Assembly (NCBI GenBank): GCA_034401135.1
Contig: JAWZSP010000002.1
Location: 868,001 to 932,000 of the forward strand
Origin: Volutella citrinella
Lineage: Eukaryota > Ascomycota > Sordariomycetes > Hypocreales > Nectriaceae
Direction of reading: 5' to 3'
DNA: 64,000 bases
Shown here: one piece after another, positions 11,498-22,298 of the stretch
Layout: the number at the start of each line of letters is the position of its first letter
Numbering within the stretch: the first letter of the stretch is position 1
Made by a program: the position numbers and the translations under genes
The notes under the pieces: generated by a model
The model's database searches: none
The model's input: only the letters and a program-made list of their open reading frames with translations
Told to the model about the DNA's origin: nothing

Positions 11498-12912
11498 TTG
11501 AAAATGGCTCACTCTTCTATTGAGCGAATGACCGAGCTGTCAAATGAGATTGCGAGAAACACCCAGATCATCACCGCGTTCCTCAGTAAGAATGGTCTCC
11601 AAGCGGCGTCATTCGATGTTGACGGGCTTGCCACGTTCCCCATCCCGCCAACGGAAGAAGAGCCTTTCAAGGCTAGAATGAGTCTCATTTCACTGACCAA
11701 AGAGCTTCACGATATCGCGCTTGGCCCTCGTGAGAGTGTGCGATACCTAGCTTGGGATGTAAGCAACTCCTCATCCTCGCTCATCAGACACCAGCTGATT
11801 TCGGCATAGGGCATCAACAACTTGTCTTTGCAAGCTATGTGGGAGTTCAAGGTTGCAGAGGCCGTGCCCTTGGATGGCGCCATCTCATACGCCGACTTGA
11901 CGGACAAGGTGAGAGAGCTGAATGGTGGCCTGGAAATATCCATGCTTGATCTCCGTCGACTTGTGCGTCACGCCATGACGAACCGCGTCTTTGCCGAGCC
12001 CAAGAAGGGCTTCGTCGCGCACACCAGCTCTTCGCAGCTTCTCCTCGAGGACAAGGGCATGAACAACTGGGTCGGCTTTATGTGCAGCGACCTCGGAGTT
12101 CCCTTTGCAAAGACTGTGGCTGCGATGAAGAAGTGGCCGGGGAGCGAGGAACCCAACGAGACGAGCGTCAACCTCTCCTATGACCAAGACTTGGCCTGGT
12201 TTCAATGGATCCAGCACAACCCCGATCTAGCCCAAAGGTACAGCCTCGCAATGTCGTCGCATGGCGCCAGCGAGGGCTATGCGATACAATCCGTGGTCGA
12301 TGGGTATCCATGGGACAAATTACCCAAGGACGCCACTGTGGTAGATGTGAGTTCCCCTTTCGCAGCAAAGCCCAGAGAGATGTGCTGACGACTTTATAGC
12401 TGGGTGGCAACCAAGGATATGTTGCTTTTGCCATCGCAGAGGCCTTTCCTAACCTGAATTTTGTCGTTCAAGACCAGGCGGGCATGCGCACTCCCGAGAC
12501 TATTGGAAAGGTCCCTGAGAGCCTGCAGTCTCGCGTCCAGCTCACGACGCACGACTTTTTTACGCCCCAGCCAGTTGTCGCAGACGCATACTTCTTCCGC
12601 ATGATTTTCCACGGCTTTTCCGACAAGTACTCCATCCAGATACTCAAAGCACTGATTCCGGCGCTGCGCCCGGGTGCCAAGATCATTCTCAATGACGGCG
12701 GTCTGTCTGAGCCCGGCACCGCTGGGTACATGGAGGAGAAGGCGATGAGGACTCTGGACATGGTCATGCAGGTCGTGCCCAATGCCAGAGAGAGGGAGTT
12801 AGATGACTGGAGAGAGCTCTTTAGAAAGGCGGATGGGAGATACAAGGTTCTGGATGTCTGGAAGCCTGAGAAGTCGCGCATGTGGCTTGTCGAGGCTGAA
12901 TGGACCGAGTAG
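11498..12912 (+). CDS. SAM-dependent O-methyltransferase (COMT-like)
   Basis: Three exons, 11498-11758, 11810-12346 and 12400-12912, give 436 residues; a Met two codons later (11504) is an alternative start. The N-terminal half is helical, with a winged-helix-like dimerisation region as in plant-type COMT enzymes. The SAM site VVDLGGNQG lies across the second intron (about residues 263-272). The expected catalytic His is in RMIFHGFSD (about residue 337), followed by the fungal IILND motif. Such enzymes methylate hydroxyls of aromatic or polyketide metabolites, often in secondary-metabolite clusters, but no polyketide or peptide synthase is present here. The only candidate partner is the divergent FMN dehydrogenase. 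Confidence 0.88.
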
Positions 12913-14663
12913 TTGAGTCAGCCAGCCAATTCAAAGGAACTCGAGTCTTGTTGCGTTTTGGCTATGGCCATTGGTAGAGAGTTCAGGATGAAGTCGACGA
13001 TGGAGTTCTGTTAAAAGGAGCCAATGAGGAAGGCAAGGGGGATGGCGGCTCGCTCGAACATAACCTATGGGCAACTGGATTCGTCTCTTTCGTTGCCACT
13101 GATCTTGTTACTCCGATGTGGCCTGCAATGTTTTCGTGTCGTTACTAGGATTATTCGCAAGACGGTTCGCAAAGTCACTGCAACACAACCTAGATACACG
13201 GAATAGAAACCACGGTCATCAAGTCCCACAGTAATTGCTCTGATGTATCTCAACCCTAGTGATGGCTCAGTAAGAGTCTCAATCAGCTTTTAATCGCCTC
13301 CGATCACGGTCCTCACTTTCCGTCCCAGCGCTCCACCACCCGCAAGTCTAGCGGGACGGTGCAAAGGGATGTGTCATAGTCCCCAGGCAAACCTGACGAT
13401 GGTGGGGACGTGGAGTGGAGTTTGTGCCGTGCTCCCGACGGGCGCCATAATAATTTTTGAGTACGAGAAATCTTGATGAGTCCCATCAGCTAATCGAGCG
13501 GGGCCGCGGGAATCCGAATCGTCCGTGAACCTTGGCAGAAAACTAGGCACCTAGTCGAGACGCGCCAACTCTTGTCCCGTGTCTCGCCAAGTGCTCCGTA
13601 AAAGAGCGATCGATCTATCCTGGGCGGTGCCACTAAGGTAGCTCCATGTCACGATTGCGCCAAGGGGCGGGCCGTGGCCGAGATGTTGCCCCTCAACCCA
13701 CCAGGAGGAGATGTGATCAAGGTTAATTATTTCTTTTTTTCCTCGTCATTTTGCGAATATCGCGGCAACCTTGACCTGGTCAACCCAATCTGCAGCGGCA
13801 TCTCGATACGAATCTGCTGCACGCTGCCTGCAGTAGCCGATCGATAGTGCCGTGGCCCGATGCGCCTGGATGCAGGCCAATCCTAGTTGCTACTCTGGCT
13901 GACGAATGTGATGGACGTTTCGATACTTCAGCTGCAATTGCGGTGTTGACGGAATGCACTTTGTGTCAGCCATTGCCCATTGGTGCCCTATTGCGGAGCA
14001 GAAGGAGGAATGTGGCCAGCCAATCACATACCACCGTCTCGCACGCCGCTTCGCTACCCTAGACCAACAAATTTTGCTACTCCGTCTGGTAAATAGTGAA
14101 TGTTTTGGTTGTCAAAAAGATGGAATTGAGTAGCAGACTTATTAGAACAGTTGTTTACTAACTTCCTCGTTTGTATTACCTTCTTTGTGTCTGTGTAGCT
14201 TTGTCGAGTTGCATACAAGTTAGATCTCGGTTTTTGTCACCTCAGCCAACTTCGAACCCCCCACGAGCAAACTATCATCCGACGAGTAACAGATCGTTTT
14301 TACTTGGCACTGACTTGCACATTCCAAAATCGGTCACTAGAGACGCACCCTGCCACTCAAATCGAGGCAGTCACTTTCCTCACTCCGAGAGCTACAGATT
14401 TAGTGATTCGTGTCTCACCGACTGCACCTGTTCGGATATAACCCAGGGACTGTGGCACGCGAGGTCACGGCAATGTGATGTGTATATTTGAATCCAGAAG
14501 TCTAGTCTAATGCAGTTCGATTGAATGGGAGGACGCGAAATGACAGCGTAGCAGTTGCCACCCAGGTCCAGAGTGATTGCCGCCGATCTCTGATCAGTCA
14601 GATCCTCCGCGCAGGGTTCTTCTGCAACGGTGCCGGTCATAAATCACAATCACTCGCGTCTCA
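12913..14663. other. Intergenic region between O-methyltransferase and fluG 3' ends
   Basis: About 1.75 kb between convergent genes. Short open frames have no recognisable domains, splice logic or protein-like composition. No tRNA or repeat was seen. Confidence 0.45.
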
Positions 14664-17345
14664 TCAATACCGTTCAATAATCCACTGTCGCAGCGCGGGG
14701 GCATCCATCTTGCCCAGCATGTCCATCTCCCCTCGCTTGATCGCGACATAACGTTCCACGGCCTCCTCACCGAGCAAGCCGCGCAGCTTATCGTCCTTGG
14801 CGAGGACGTCGAGTGCCTCAGCCAGGGTCGCGGGCAGCTTGGCGACAATTCCCAAATCCTTGCGCTGGGCCGGGGTCAGGGTAGCCGGATCGTGGACGCA
14901 CTCCTTGAGCTTGAGCTTGCGACCGCCCGTGACGCCGTCCATGCCGGCGGCCAGCATGGCGTTGACGGCCAGGAAGGGGTTGGCCAGCCCGTCCATGCAC
15001 TTGACCTCCCAGTGGCTGCCGTCGACCTTGCGCAGCGGCGTCTCGCGGTTCTGCACGCCCCAGGCCACCCAGGTGCCGCCGGCCCAGCAGCCGTCGACGA
15101 TGCGCTGGTAGCTGACGGGGCTGGGACAGGTGTAGGCCAGGATGCTCTGCAGGTGGTCCAGCACGCCGGCGTAGAAGGGCTCGTACACCTTGGGGTCCGA
15201 CCCGCCGTCGCCCGAGATGGACATGTGGACGTGGGCCGCGGTGCCGGCGGCGTCGGCGGCCGGCTTGGGGTGCAGCGTCATCTTGTAGTTTGATTTCGTC
15301 GCGCTCTCGGCGATGACATTGCGTGCGTAGAGCAGAGTGTCGATGGCCTCGAGCGGCGACGCGGGCGGCAGCACAATCTCAAACTGTCCAAATGCGCTCT
15401 CGGCGTGCACCATCTCGACGTAGACGCCCGCCTCGTCGAGTCTGGTTACGGCGTCGGCCAGCACCTCGGACACCCCGGGGTGATCGGCGGCGCCAGCAAC
15501 GCACCAGCCATGGGCATCCCCATCGAGAAGGTCGAATTGTCTCGGGCCTGTCCGGCGGAGCAGCACAAACTCGATCTCGAAACCAAGTAGGAACGAGAGC
15601 CCATGGGATGCCGCAAGGTCCAGCGTCCTTTGCAGCTGGTTCCGGGGACACATGTCGACGTTGGACCCGTCCTTGTCCCTGAAGCTCCCCATCAGCGTCA
15701 CCGTGCCCGCGCCGGGGCCCGTGCGGACGCTGCTGAGGTCGGCGACAAGGTCCCATTCCCCCGATGGCGACGCACCGTCCACAATGTGGTCCCCGGGCAG
15801 GACGGCGAGCGCGGTGGTGGAGACGCTGAACTTGAACTCGCCCGACTCCAGCAGCGACAGAGCACGGCGCCTAGGCACCATGCGGCCCCGCGTGGTGCCC
15901 GACATGTCCTGCCAGCACAGCCGGATGAACTGGATGGAGCTGTTGGCCTTGATCAGCTCGACAAGCGCCTCGGCGCTTCCCTTGGCCGGTGGGGCGGGCG
16001 TCGGCTGCGGGACCTCGGCCGGCGGCTGGACGACGACGACGGACTCGCAGTCCGGCTCCGAGACGACGTCGATCTCGGGCGTCGACGGCACAGGCGTCAG
16101 CGGGATCGCCGGCGGCTCTGGCATGGAGAAGCCGAGGTCGTACAGCTTGTTGGAGTTGTGGAAGAGCATGTCCTCGACAAACTGCGTGGCCTGCGCCCAC
16201 GTCAGGTCGCCCTTGCGCACGTACTCGGACAGCACCACCTCAAACGCCTCCCTGATCTGGATGACGGCAGTGACATACGTCTCGGGGAACCAGTGGCCGT
16301 CGGTGCTCCATATCACCTTGGACGCCGGGCATATCTCCAGCGTCTGCCTGATGATTGTCTCCTGTCCATCGCGGCTGACCATGGGGAAGACCTCGCCGAT
16401 ATCAGCATAGACGTTGGCGTAGACGGTGGCCATGTACCCAGTGTCACGCACGTACGGGTAGCCCGAGTGCAGTAGGACGATGGGCACCGTGGGGTACTGC
16501 CCGACAAACGCCTGCAGGTGGGCGGGAGAGGACTTTGTCAGGGTGATGTCGTTGTCTCCAAGCCCGGTATGGAACTGGATTGGTTTCGGGTGGCGAGGGG
16601 CCGATTTGGCGATGGCCTGGGCGAGGAAGTGCACAACGTACTCGTTGAGTCCATCGTGCTGGAGCCTGGAGAAGGCCTTGGCTCCCTTCTCGTGCCTGGC
16701 CTTGTGGATGCCCTGGAATGCCTCGTAGGCCTTGGCCTCGTCTGGCAGCTGCGGGATGGCGAGGCCGGTGCGGTAGCAGATGGCTGACTTGAAACCGACG
16801 ACGACGGGGTCGCTCAGGTCCCTGTCGAGGGCCTTGGTCAAGATGCGCTGGAAGTGGAGGAATGCGGGCTCGGGCCGGATGTACTTGAGGCAGGCCTCCT
16901 CGATGAGCCTTGTGGCGACGTACTCGATGCGGACGATGCGCTTGGAGGGCGCGGGGGTGAACTTGTCAAAGTAGTCGAACGCCTCATTGTCATTCTCGTC
17001 GCCCAGGAAGTCGTCGACGAGCACGCTGTGGATGCCCGAGAGACACGTCCGGATCCAGTCCTCGTAGTCCTTGGTGTCCTTGCGTGTCCTGTCGATGGCG
17101 GCATTGACCGACGTCCACGTAGGCTCACACCCCAGCAGGCCTGCCAGCTGCTTGACAGCCCGGAGATGAGACAGACTAGTCAGTGTGGAGGCGAGGGCAT
17201 CTCCTTCGGCCTCTGTGGTCATGGCCAGTAGGGGAAACACCTGGCCGGCCTCGCGCCGGATCAGCGGGTGTGCATGATTATCAATTATGGGCGTTGTGCG
17301 CACGGCGCGGAGGAAGGACAACTCGTCCCGATCCTTTGCCTCCAT
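14664..17345 (-). CDS. fluG: FluG: amidohydrolase / glutamine synthetase-like fusion
   Basis: A single 893-residue exon. Residues 1-420 are an amidohydrolase_2/nodulin-like TIM barrel with the metal motif DNHAHP (His24, His26). A Pro/Val-rich linker lies near 425-460. The rest is a glutamine synthetase-like domain: beta-grasp start FIRLCWQDMSGTTRGR, then GFEIEF, HPKP with AAHVHMS, and VQNRETPLR. The order and total length match Aspergillus FluG (about 865 residues), which is needed for the extracellular signal that triggers asexual sporulation and secondary metabolism through FlbA-E/BrlA. Retained catalytic-type residues do not prove GS activity, since family members often lack it. Large antisense open frames over this GC-rich gene are shadows. 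A long upstream gap suggests extended regulation. Confidence 0.9.
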   Translation of the reverse strand: MEAKDRDELSFLRAVRTTPIIDNHAHPLIRREAGQVFPLLAMTTEAEGDALASTLTSLSHLRAVKQLAGLLGCEPTWTSVNAAIDRTRKDTKDYEDWIRTCLSGIHSVLVDDFLGDENDNEAFDYFDKFTPAPSKRIVRIEYVATRLIEEACLKYIRPEPAFLHFQRILTKALDRDLSDPVVVGFKSAICYRTGLAIPQLPDEAKAYEAFQGIHKARHEKGAKAFSRLQHDGLNEYVVHFLAQAIAKSAPRHPKPIQFHTGLGDNDITLTKSSPAHLQAFVGQYPTVPIVLLHSGYPYVRDTGYMATVYANVYADIGEVFPMVSRDGQETIIRQTLEICPASKVIWSTDGHWFPETYVTAVIQIREAFEVVLSEYVRKGDLTWAQATQFVEDMLFHNSNKLYDLGFSMPEPPAIPLTPVPSTPEIDVVSEPDCESVVVVQPPAEVPQPTPAPPAKGSAEALVELIKANSSIQFIRLCWQDMSGTTRGRMVPRRRALSLLESGEFKFSVSTTALAVLPGDHIVDGASPSGEWDLVADLSSVRTGPGAGTVTLMGSFRDKDGSNVDMCPRNQLQRTLDLAASHGLSFLLGFEIEFVLLRRTGPRQFDLLDGDAHGWCVAGAADHPGVSEVLADAVTRLDEAGVYVEMVHAESAFGQFEIVLPPASPLEAIDTLLYARNVIAESATKSNYKMTLHPKPAADAAGTAAHVHMSISGDGGSDPKVYEPFYAGVLDHLQSILAYTCPSPVSYQRIVDGCWAGGTWVAWGVQNRETPLRKVDGSHWEVKCMDGLANPFLAVNAMLAAGMDGVTGGRKLKLKECVHDPATLTPAQRKDLGIVAKLPATLAEALDVLAKDDKLRGLLGEEAVERYVAIKRGEMDMLGKMDAPALRQWIIERY

Positions 17346-17584
17346 GGTCCACCCAATACACTGTCGGAGCTCTGTCTGTCAGTGGTATCCGTCTGTCAGG
17401 TCTCTCTGTCAGCTGCAGTCCAGTGCAGTGGCTGCCGGGCAAGGTGCGTAAGCGTAACCTTACCGGGAGGGGGAGAGGGCTTGCCGGTACGTAGGAGATC
17501 TGCAGGAATGCGAACCCGAGCTTCTGGGGAGAACGGCGCGCTCGTGCTTTCTGACGGGTGGCGTATGTGATTTGTGATTTGATT

Positions 17585-17608
17585 TGCTTGCGTGCTTGCT
17601 TGCTTGTC
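17585..17608 (+). repeat. GCTT-type tetranucleotide repeat
   Basis: Short imperfect run of GCTT units with one GCGT interruption, upstream of fluG. Confidence 0.7.
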
Positions 17609-18604
17609 TCCTGTACGAGGCAACGTGCGCGGCATGGATTGCAAAGGGCAGGATCAGCTTTCCCACGTCGTCGGAGTCCACGCAAAGTGGCTCGCATCGG
17701 GTGTCGAGACGTACGTTGGGCCCTGGCACATACGGTCCACGGCCACGGATCCAGTCCACAGTAGATGCACGGCTGTGGAGACGGCCCTGGGCGAAATGCA
17801 CTGCTCAGCTGCCAGTCAAAATCACGGGAGAGCGCTAGCCTTGGCTGGGACAGTGGACTGTCTCCTGGGCTGGGGTCGCTGACAACGGGACCAAAGAGCC
17901 ACTCGCAAGCTGCACCCGAAGCCGTCGGGAATTATGGAGAAGGCTGCAATCAATTACGGACCTTCTGGGCCGACATGACACCATTGATTGATGGGAATCT
18001 CGAGAGCGAGAGTGAGTCCTAACCATGTGCGGCCGTCGCAGAGTCGTATCAGGTCCGACAAACCAGGACGACTCGACGTTCCGTTCCCTGGGCAAAGCAA
18101 TTACGGCAAAGCTCAGTCTCCATCTGGCTGCATTTGCCTGAAGAGGCCATGGCAGCTGGACTAAGGATAATGCGGAATGGTGGTGATTGAGGCGAATGTG
18201 ATAATTAGTGTCTGGGGCGGAGGCTGGAGCCAGAGCTGGACCGACACCAGGGGTTTGCGCATCTCCTTTTAGTAGGGCTCCGCCTTCTCCGGGGGAAGAA
18301 AGCAAAAGGTCGACTCCGTAATCCATCACACGTAGCACCGTACTCCAAGGACAAGGAATGGAGGAAGACGAGACTATCAAGAAGCGATATTGATATTGCA
18401 TGCTGTAGTAATAGACCGAGCTGCGCACGCGCCTTCTGGTTTAGTCATGCGACAGTACGACTCTACGGCACGCAGGACGTTGGATATTTCTTGCAATAGG
18501 TAGCTCGACTATTGGGGATCAGCACTGCACGCGCCAATAGTCGGGCGCGCGCGGCAACAGGCCAGGGGACAGGCCGGATGGGCAGAGGACCCCTGGCCTG
18601 GCAA

Positions 18605-18637
18605 AGATGGATGGATGGATGGGTGGGTGGATGGATG
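18605..18637 (+). repeat. ATGG/GTGG tetranucleotide microsatellite
   Basis: About eight imperfect tetranucleotide units of ATGG with two GTGG variants, visible directly in the sequence. Confidence 0.85.
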
Positions 18638-20469
18638 CCGGTCCCGATCATCCCTGCCCGGCTCGAGAAGATGGATCATGGAAGCAGACGTCCTGGTCCG
18701 CGTGCAAATCCTGTAATGCGTCCGACATCCAATGATGCAGCACGGAACCAGTACCGCATTGATTGCGCAGGCCATGCCATGCTACAGTATGCGCTGTAAC
18801 TGCAGAGGGCGCCCTCTGCCTCACGCGCCAAGCAGCCACTGAAACCCGGGCACCGCGAGCGCGCCTCAGCGGCGGTAAGCCCTCAGGTTCGTCGCCATAT
18901 CGCACACCAACGAATCAAAGACTGAGACCACCCCGCACACGCATTGCCTTGGCCTGCGACACGAGGCTGTGTTGAGGCTTTTCGTGGCGGCGCAACCCGT
19001 CATTCCTCATCGTTGTTTGAACGAGGGGCCCTTCAGAAACAGCCACAGAGATTGAGTTGGTCCCTTTTCGCGGTTCCTGGGCCGCCGCAGAACCAAGCCC
19101 GCCCGTCAAAAGAGGCGGCCGTCGGCTGCTTCCATTGGGTAACAGTACTGTGGATCGCTGAGCCTGCCGAGGCGTGACGGATTGATGATGCACAAGATTG
19201 GGCCTCGTCAGCGCCGTGCATGCCCACGTCCCTGGGTACTGCCCGTTTTGGGGCCTCTCACGCGAACACCCTCCCGAAAAGGGCAACTTCAACGGGAAAG
19301 GGAACGCCTCTTTTTTTTTTATTGTCTTTATTGTCTTTGTTCCCCCTGTCTTGGTCGCCGCATGGCAGTTCCCCGAAGCAATGGTGCAAAAGAGCCCGGA
19401 ATGGACAGAGAGTGGAAATTCGTATTCCCAAAGCGTCGAGTGCTTTTCTAGAGTAAGACGTAGTCAGCACAGCAGAGAGGGGGAGACACGACTGGGGGGC
19501 TCCTGAGACTCGGTGCCAGGGGAAAAAAAGAAAAGAACGCTAAAAGAGGAAAAACGGCGAGAATTTCCAGGTAAGAGGGCTGGTTGGTCGGTTGGCAAAT
19601 GGTCACTCACCCTTCCACTCCCAGATCAGTTGCTGCGGGTGCAGTTTTTCCCTCACAACGGACCCTGAACGGCGTGGGCCGAGCTACCCAGCCCAGCTAT
19701 CCCATCACCCCCCTAGCGCCATGGAATGGATTCCATACATAGTACGATGGACGGAGTACGGGGGGCCCTCTTTTCTTTTTGTACCACTAAGAGGGGCCAG
19801 CTAGGCCCTACAGTACTGATGGTCACTGAAAAGATCTCAGCAGCTCGATCTATTGGAGAAGTGGACGGGGGATAGACTTTGGCTGGTCCGACCGGGGCCT
19901 GGTTCCGGGCCAGGGGGTTCAAACTTAAGGCTTGCAGATCCCGGCGGGGACATGGGTGGGTTGGAAAGGCCCGGTTGTGCTAGATTGTTTGCAGTCAAGG
20001 CTGATGGGGAACTCGCCGGCCAGGGGTCCGACAGGGGTTTTGGGGGAGGGGGGGGGACCTGACGACTGCATTCCAGAATCCAGGCATCCATCAGAGGGTT
20101 CGGTCATCGGCCTGCGTCGTCCGGCTACCCAGTCCATGGAACGGGATAATTCTGCACGCCGACGGTGACGGGTTAGGAAGCGTTCAAGGGATGTGGCAGG
20201 CAAAAGACAGATGGCCGGCAGAAGACGCATCTCTCACTCCCCTCGTCCCCTTAGCCATTTGTTCACACCCCCCCTTTGCCAGTACTGCTGTACTCGCTGT
20301 AGCCACCCATCACGTCAACTGTGGAATGGCCGAGGCATGGCTGATGATGGGATGCCCGTTGTAATACTTGTCTGTCCGGCCGCTCGGTCGCTAGCCTTGG
20401 TTTTTCTTTTGGTTGGCCCTGCCCTGCCCTACTACGTATAATTCCCCAACCTATCGTCCGTCCGCCTCA

Positions 20470-20499
20470 AGCACCAGCACCAGCACCAGCACCAGCGCC
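20470..20499 (+). repeat. CACCAG hexanucleotide repeat
   Basis: About five CACCAG units in the presumed 5' region of the gene at 20791; the last unit is degenerate. Confidence 0.75.
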
Positions 20500-20790
20500 A
20501 GTACCACACGCCGACCGACCTCCTGCCTTTGGGGGTTTTTCCTGCCCCGGCTTGTCCCTCTTGGCTTGGGTGACGCAGTACATTACTTTACGGGGGAGCC
20601 CCCGCGGTGGCTCGAGATCCAAAGGAGTCGATACCCGCTTGCGTGCAGGATGTCATCTTGCTGCTTCTCCTGGCCGCCACACATCGCTCGTTAGATTTAT
20701 TCACACGCTCCCTCTCTCCGTCCGGGGCCTGCCTGGTTTTTTCCCCTTCTTTCGCTTCTCGCCGTTCGACGGAAACCACTCGCAGCAATC

Positions 20791-22298
20791 ATGATTTTGC
20801 CACGGGAGCCCGAGACGCCCTTCAACAAGGCGCCGCTCATCCGGGCCATGGCGGCGCTGCTAATGGTGATTGCGATCCTTTCCGCAGTGACGCGCCTCGT
20901 GACCCGAATCCTCACGATCCATGCGCTGCGGGTGGATGATATTCTGGTCGCCTCATCCACGGTATGTTGGATTTTCCCCTCTTTCTTCTTACCCCATGCG
21001 TTCTATGCGGCTGACATTTCTTCGCAGGCGCTGGCAATTGCCCAGTCCATTGCCGTCATCGCCCAGGGCGCAAACGGCATGGGCAAGATCTCAGTCGGCG
21101 CCGACCAAGTCACCTCTATTCTCAAGGTAAGGAGCAAAGCAGCCTCTCCCGAGACAAGACGTCACCCCTCGATTCCCCCCGAACGTCGCTAACACGGGTC
21201 GCCGACGCAGGCCCAATATGCCTCCGACGTTCTCTACATCACCGTGCTCCTCACGGCCAAGCTATCGGCGACGAGGACAATCTTCGACATGGCCCCTCGC
21301 AATCGCCGGCCTGTCATCTGGGGCACCGAGGGCCTGATCGGCCTCTGGGGCGTATCCGCAATCGCGCTGTCGATCTTCGCATGCCCCCTTCCAGAGACGT
21401 GGAACTACATCGACCAAAAATGCCTGGATCAGGTAAGAATCAGCATCCGATCAGCGTCCGCTAGGGTGCGCAGGCCCACGGCTAAGAGCACCGGGCTAAT
21501 CGGATTTTTAATAGTCGGCCATCTGGATCTACGTTGACGTGCTCAACATTGTCACGGACCTGCTGATCACGGCTATTCTCGTGAGCATCTTCATGAACAT
21601 GAAGACGACGGGTGCCAAGAAGGCCTTGGTCATTGGCGTCTTTGGATGCCGAGTCTTGTGAGTAGCAGCCAACATCCCCCCCACCACCACCCGCCGCCCC
21701 CTGCAGCCACGGAGCAGCCACCCAAGCTGACCATGTCCGACCCTGCAGCATCATCCCGCCCATCATCAGCCACATGTGGTACTACCGGCTAGCGATTCGA
21801 TCTGATAACCCCATCTTCGTCATGTGGCAACCTCAAGTTATCAAGCAGGTCATCCAGTGCCTCAGCGTCATGGCGACATGTATCCCGTACCTCAAGCCCT
21901 TCATGGACAGCCTCGAGTCTGGCCAGATGAGGGCCGGCGACCTGCTCGGCGGATCAAGGAGCAAGGGCACCAACAGCAAGAGCGGAGGATACCCTTCTCA
22001 GCAGGGCACACACGGCCTCACCACCACCCAGGGGAAAACGTCCAGGGGTCTCACGTCGGTCGCCACCATGACGTCCAACATATCCAACCGGAGGAACATG
22101 TACGAGATGATTGATATGGACAAGAGCGGCAGACCACCACGAAGCAAGTCGGCCACCCGCAACGTAGCAACCGTGACGACGACGACGGAGCCAAGTTCAT
22201 CGTGGGACGGCCAGAGCCACACTAGCCAGACGGTGCTAGTTGAGAGTTCGTGGCGCGTGGAAGTCGAGAGCAAAAGGAGCCTCGCTACGATAACCTAA
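20791..22298 (+). CDS. SAT4/rhodopsin-domain integral membrane protein
   Basis: Five exons: 20791-20961, 21028-21126, 21211-21432, 21515-21657, 21749-22298; 394 residues. The hydrophobic profile gives about seven transmembrane helices up to residue 260. Family features of the fungal SAT4/rhodopsin-like domain (PF20684-type) are visible: an early RLVTR segment leading to a DD pair, a Cys-rich loop with CLDQ after helix 4-5, and a DVLNIVTDL helix. The C-terminal 130 residues are a Ser/Thr/Arg-rich cytosolic tail. Relatives include Pth11-like and SAT4-type receptors or accessory proteins whose functions are mostly unknown; there is no retinal-binding Lys signature here, so light sensing is not implied. 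All introns have GT-AG ends and keep frame. Confidence 0.8.

Larger units (their letters stand above)
17346..20790. other. Long intergenic region upstream of fluG and the SAT4-type gene
   Basis: 3.4 kb between divergent genes with no convincing CDS; open frames have low-complexity or random-looking translations. It contains simple repeats (17585-17608, 18605-18637, 20470-20499), a T-run near 19310, pyrimidine-rich tracts and several G-runs. It probably serves as a long promoter/5' UTR region for both genes. Confidence 0.45.

Noticed and set aside
15603..16475. 290-codon plus-strand frame
   Set aside because: Antisense to fluG, with Arg/Gly/Asp-rich low-complexity translation.
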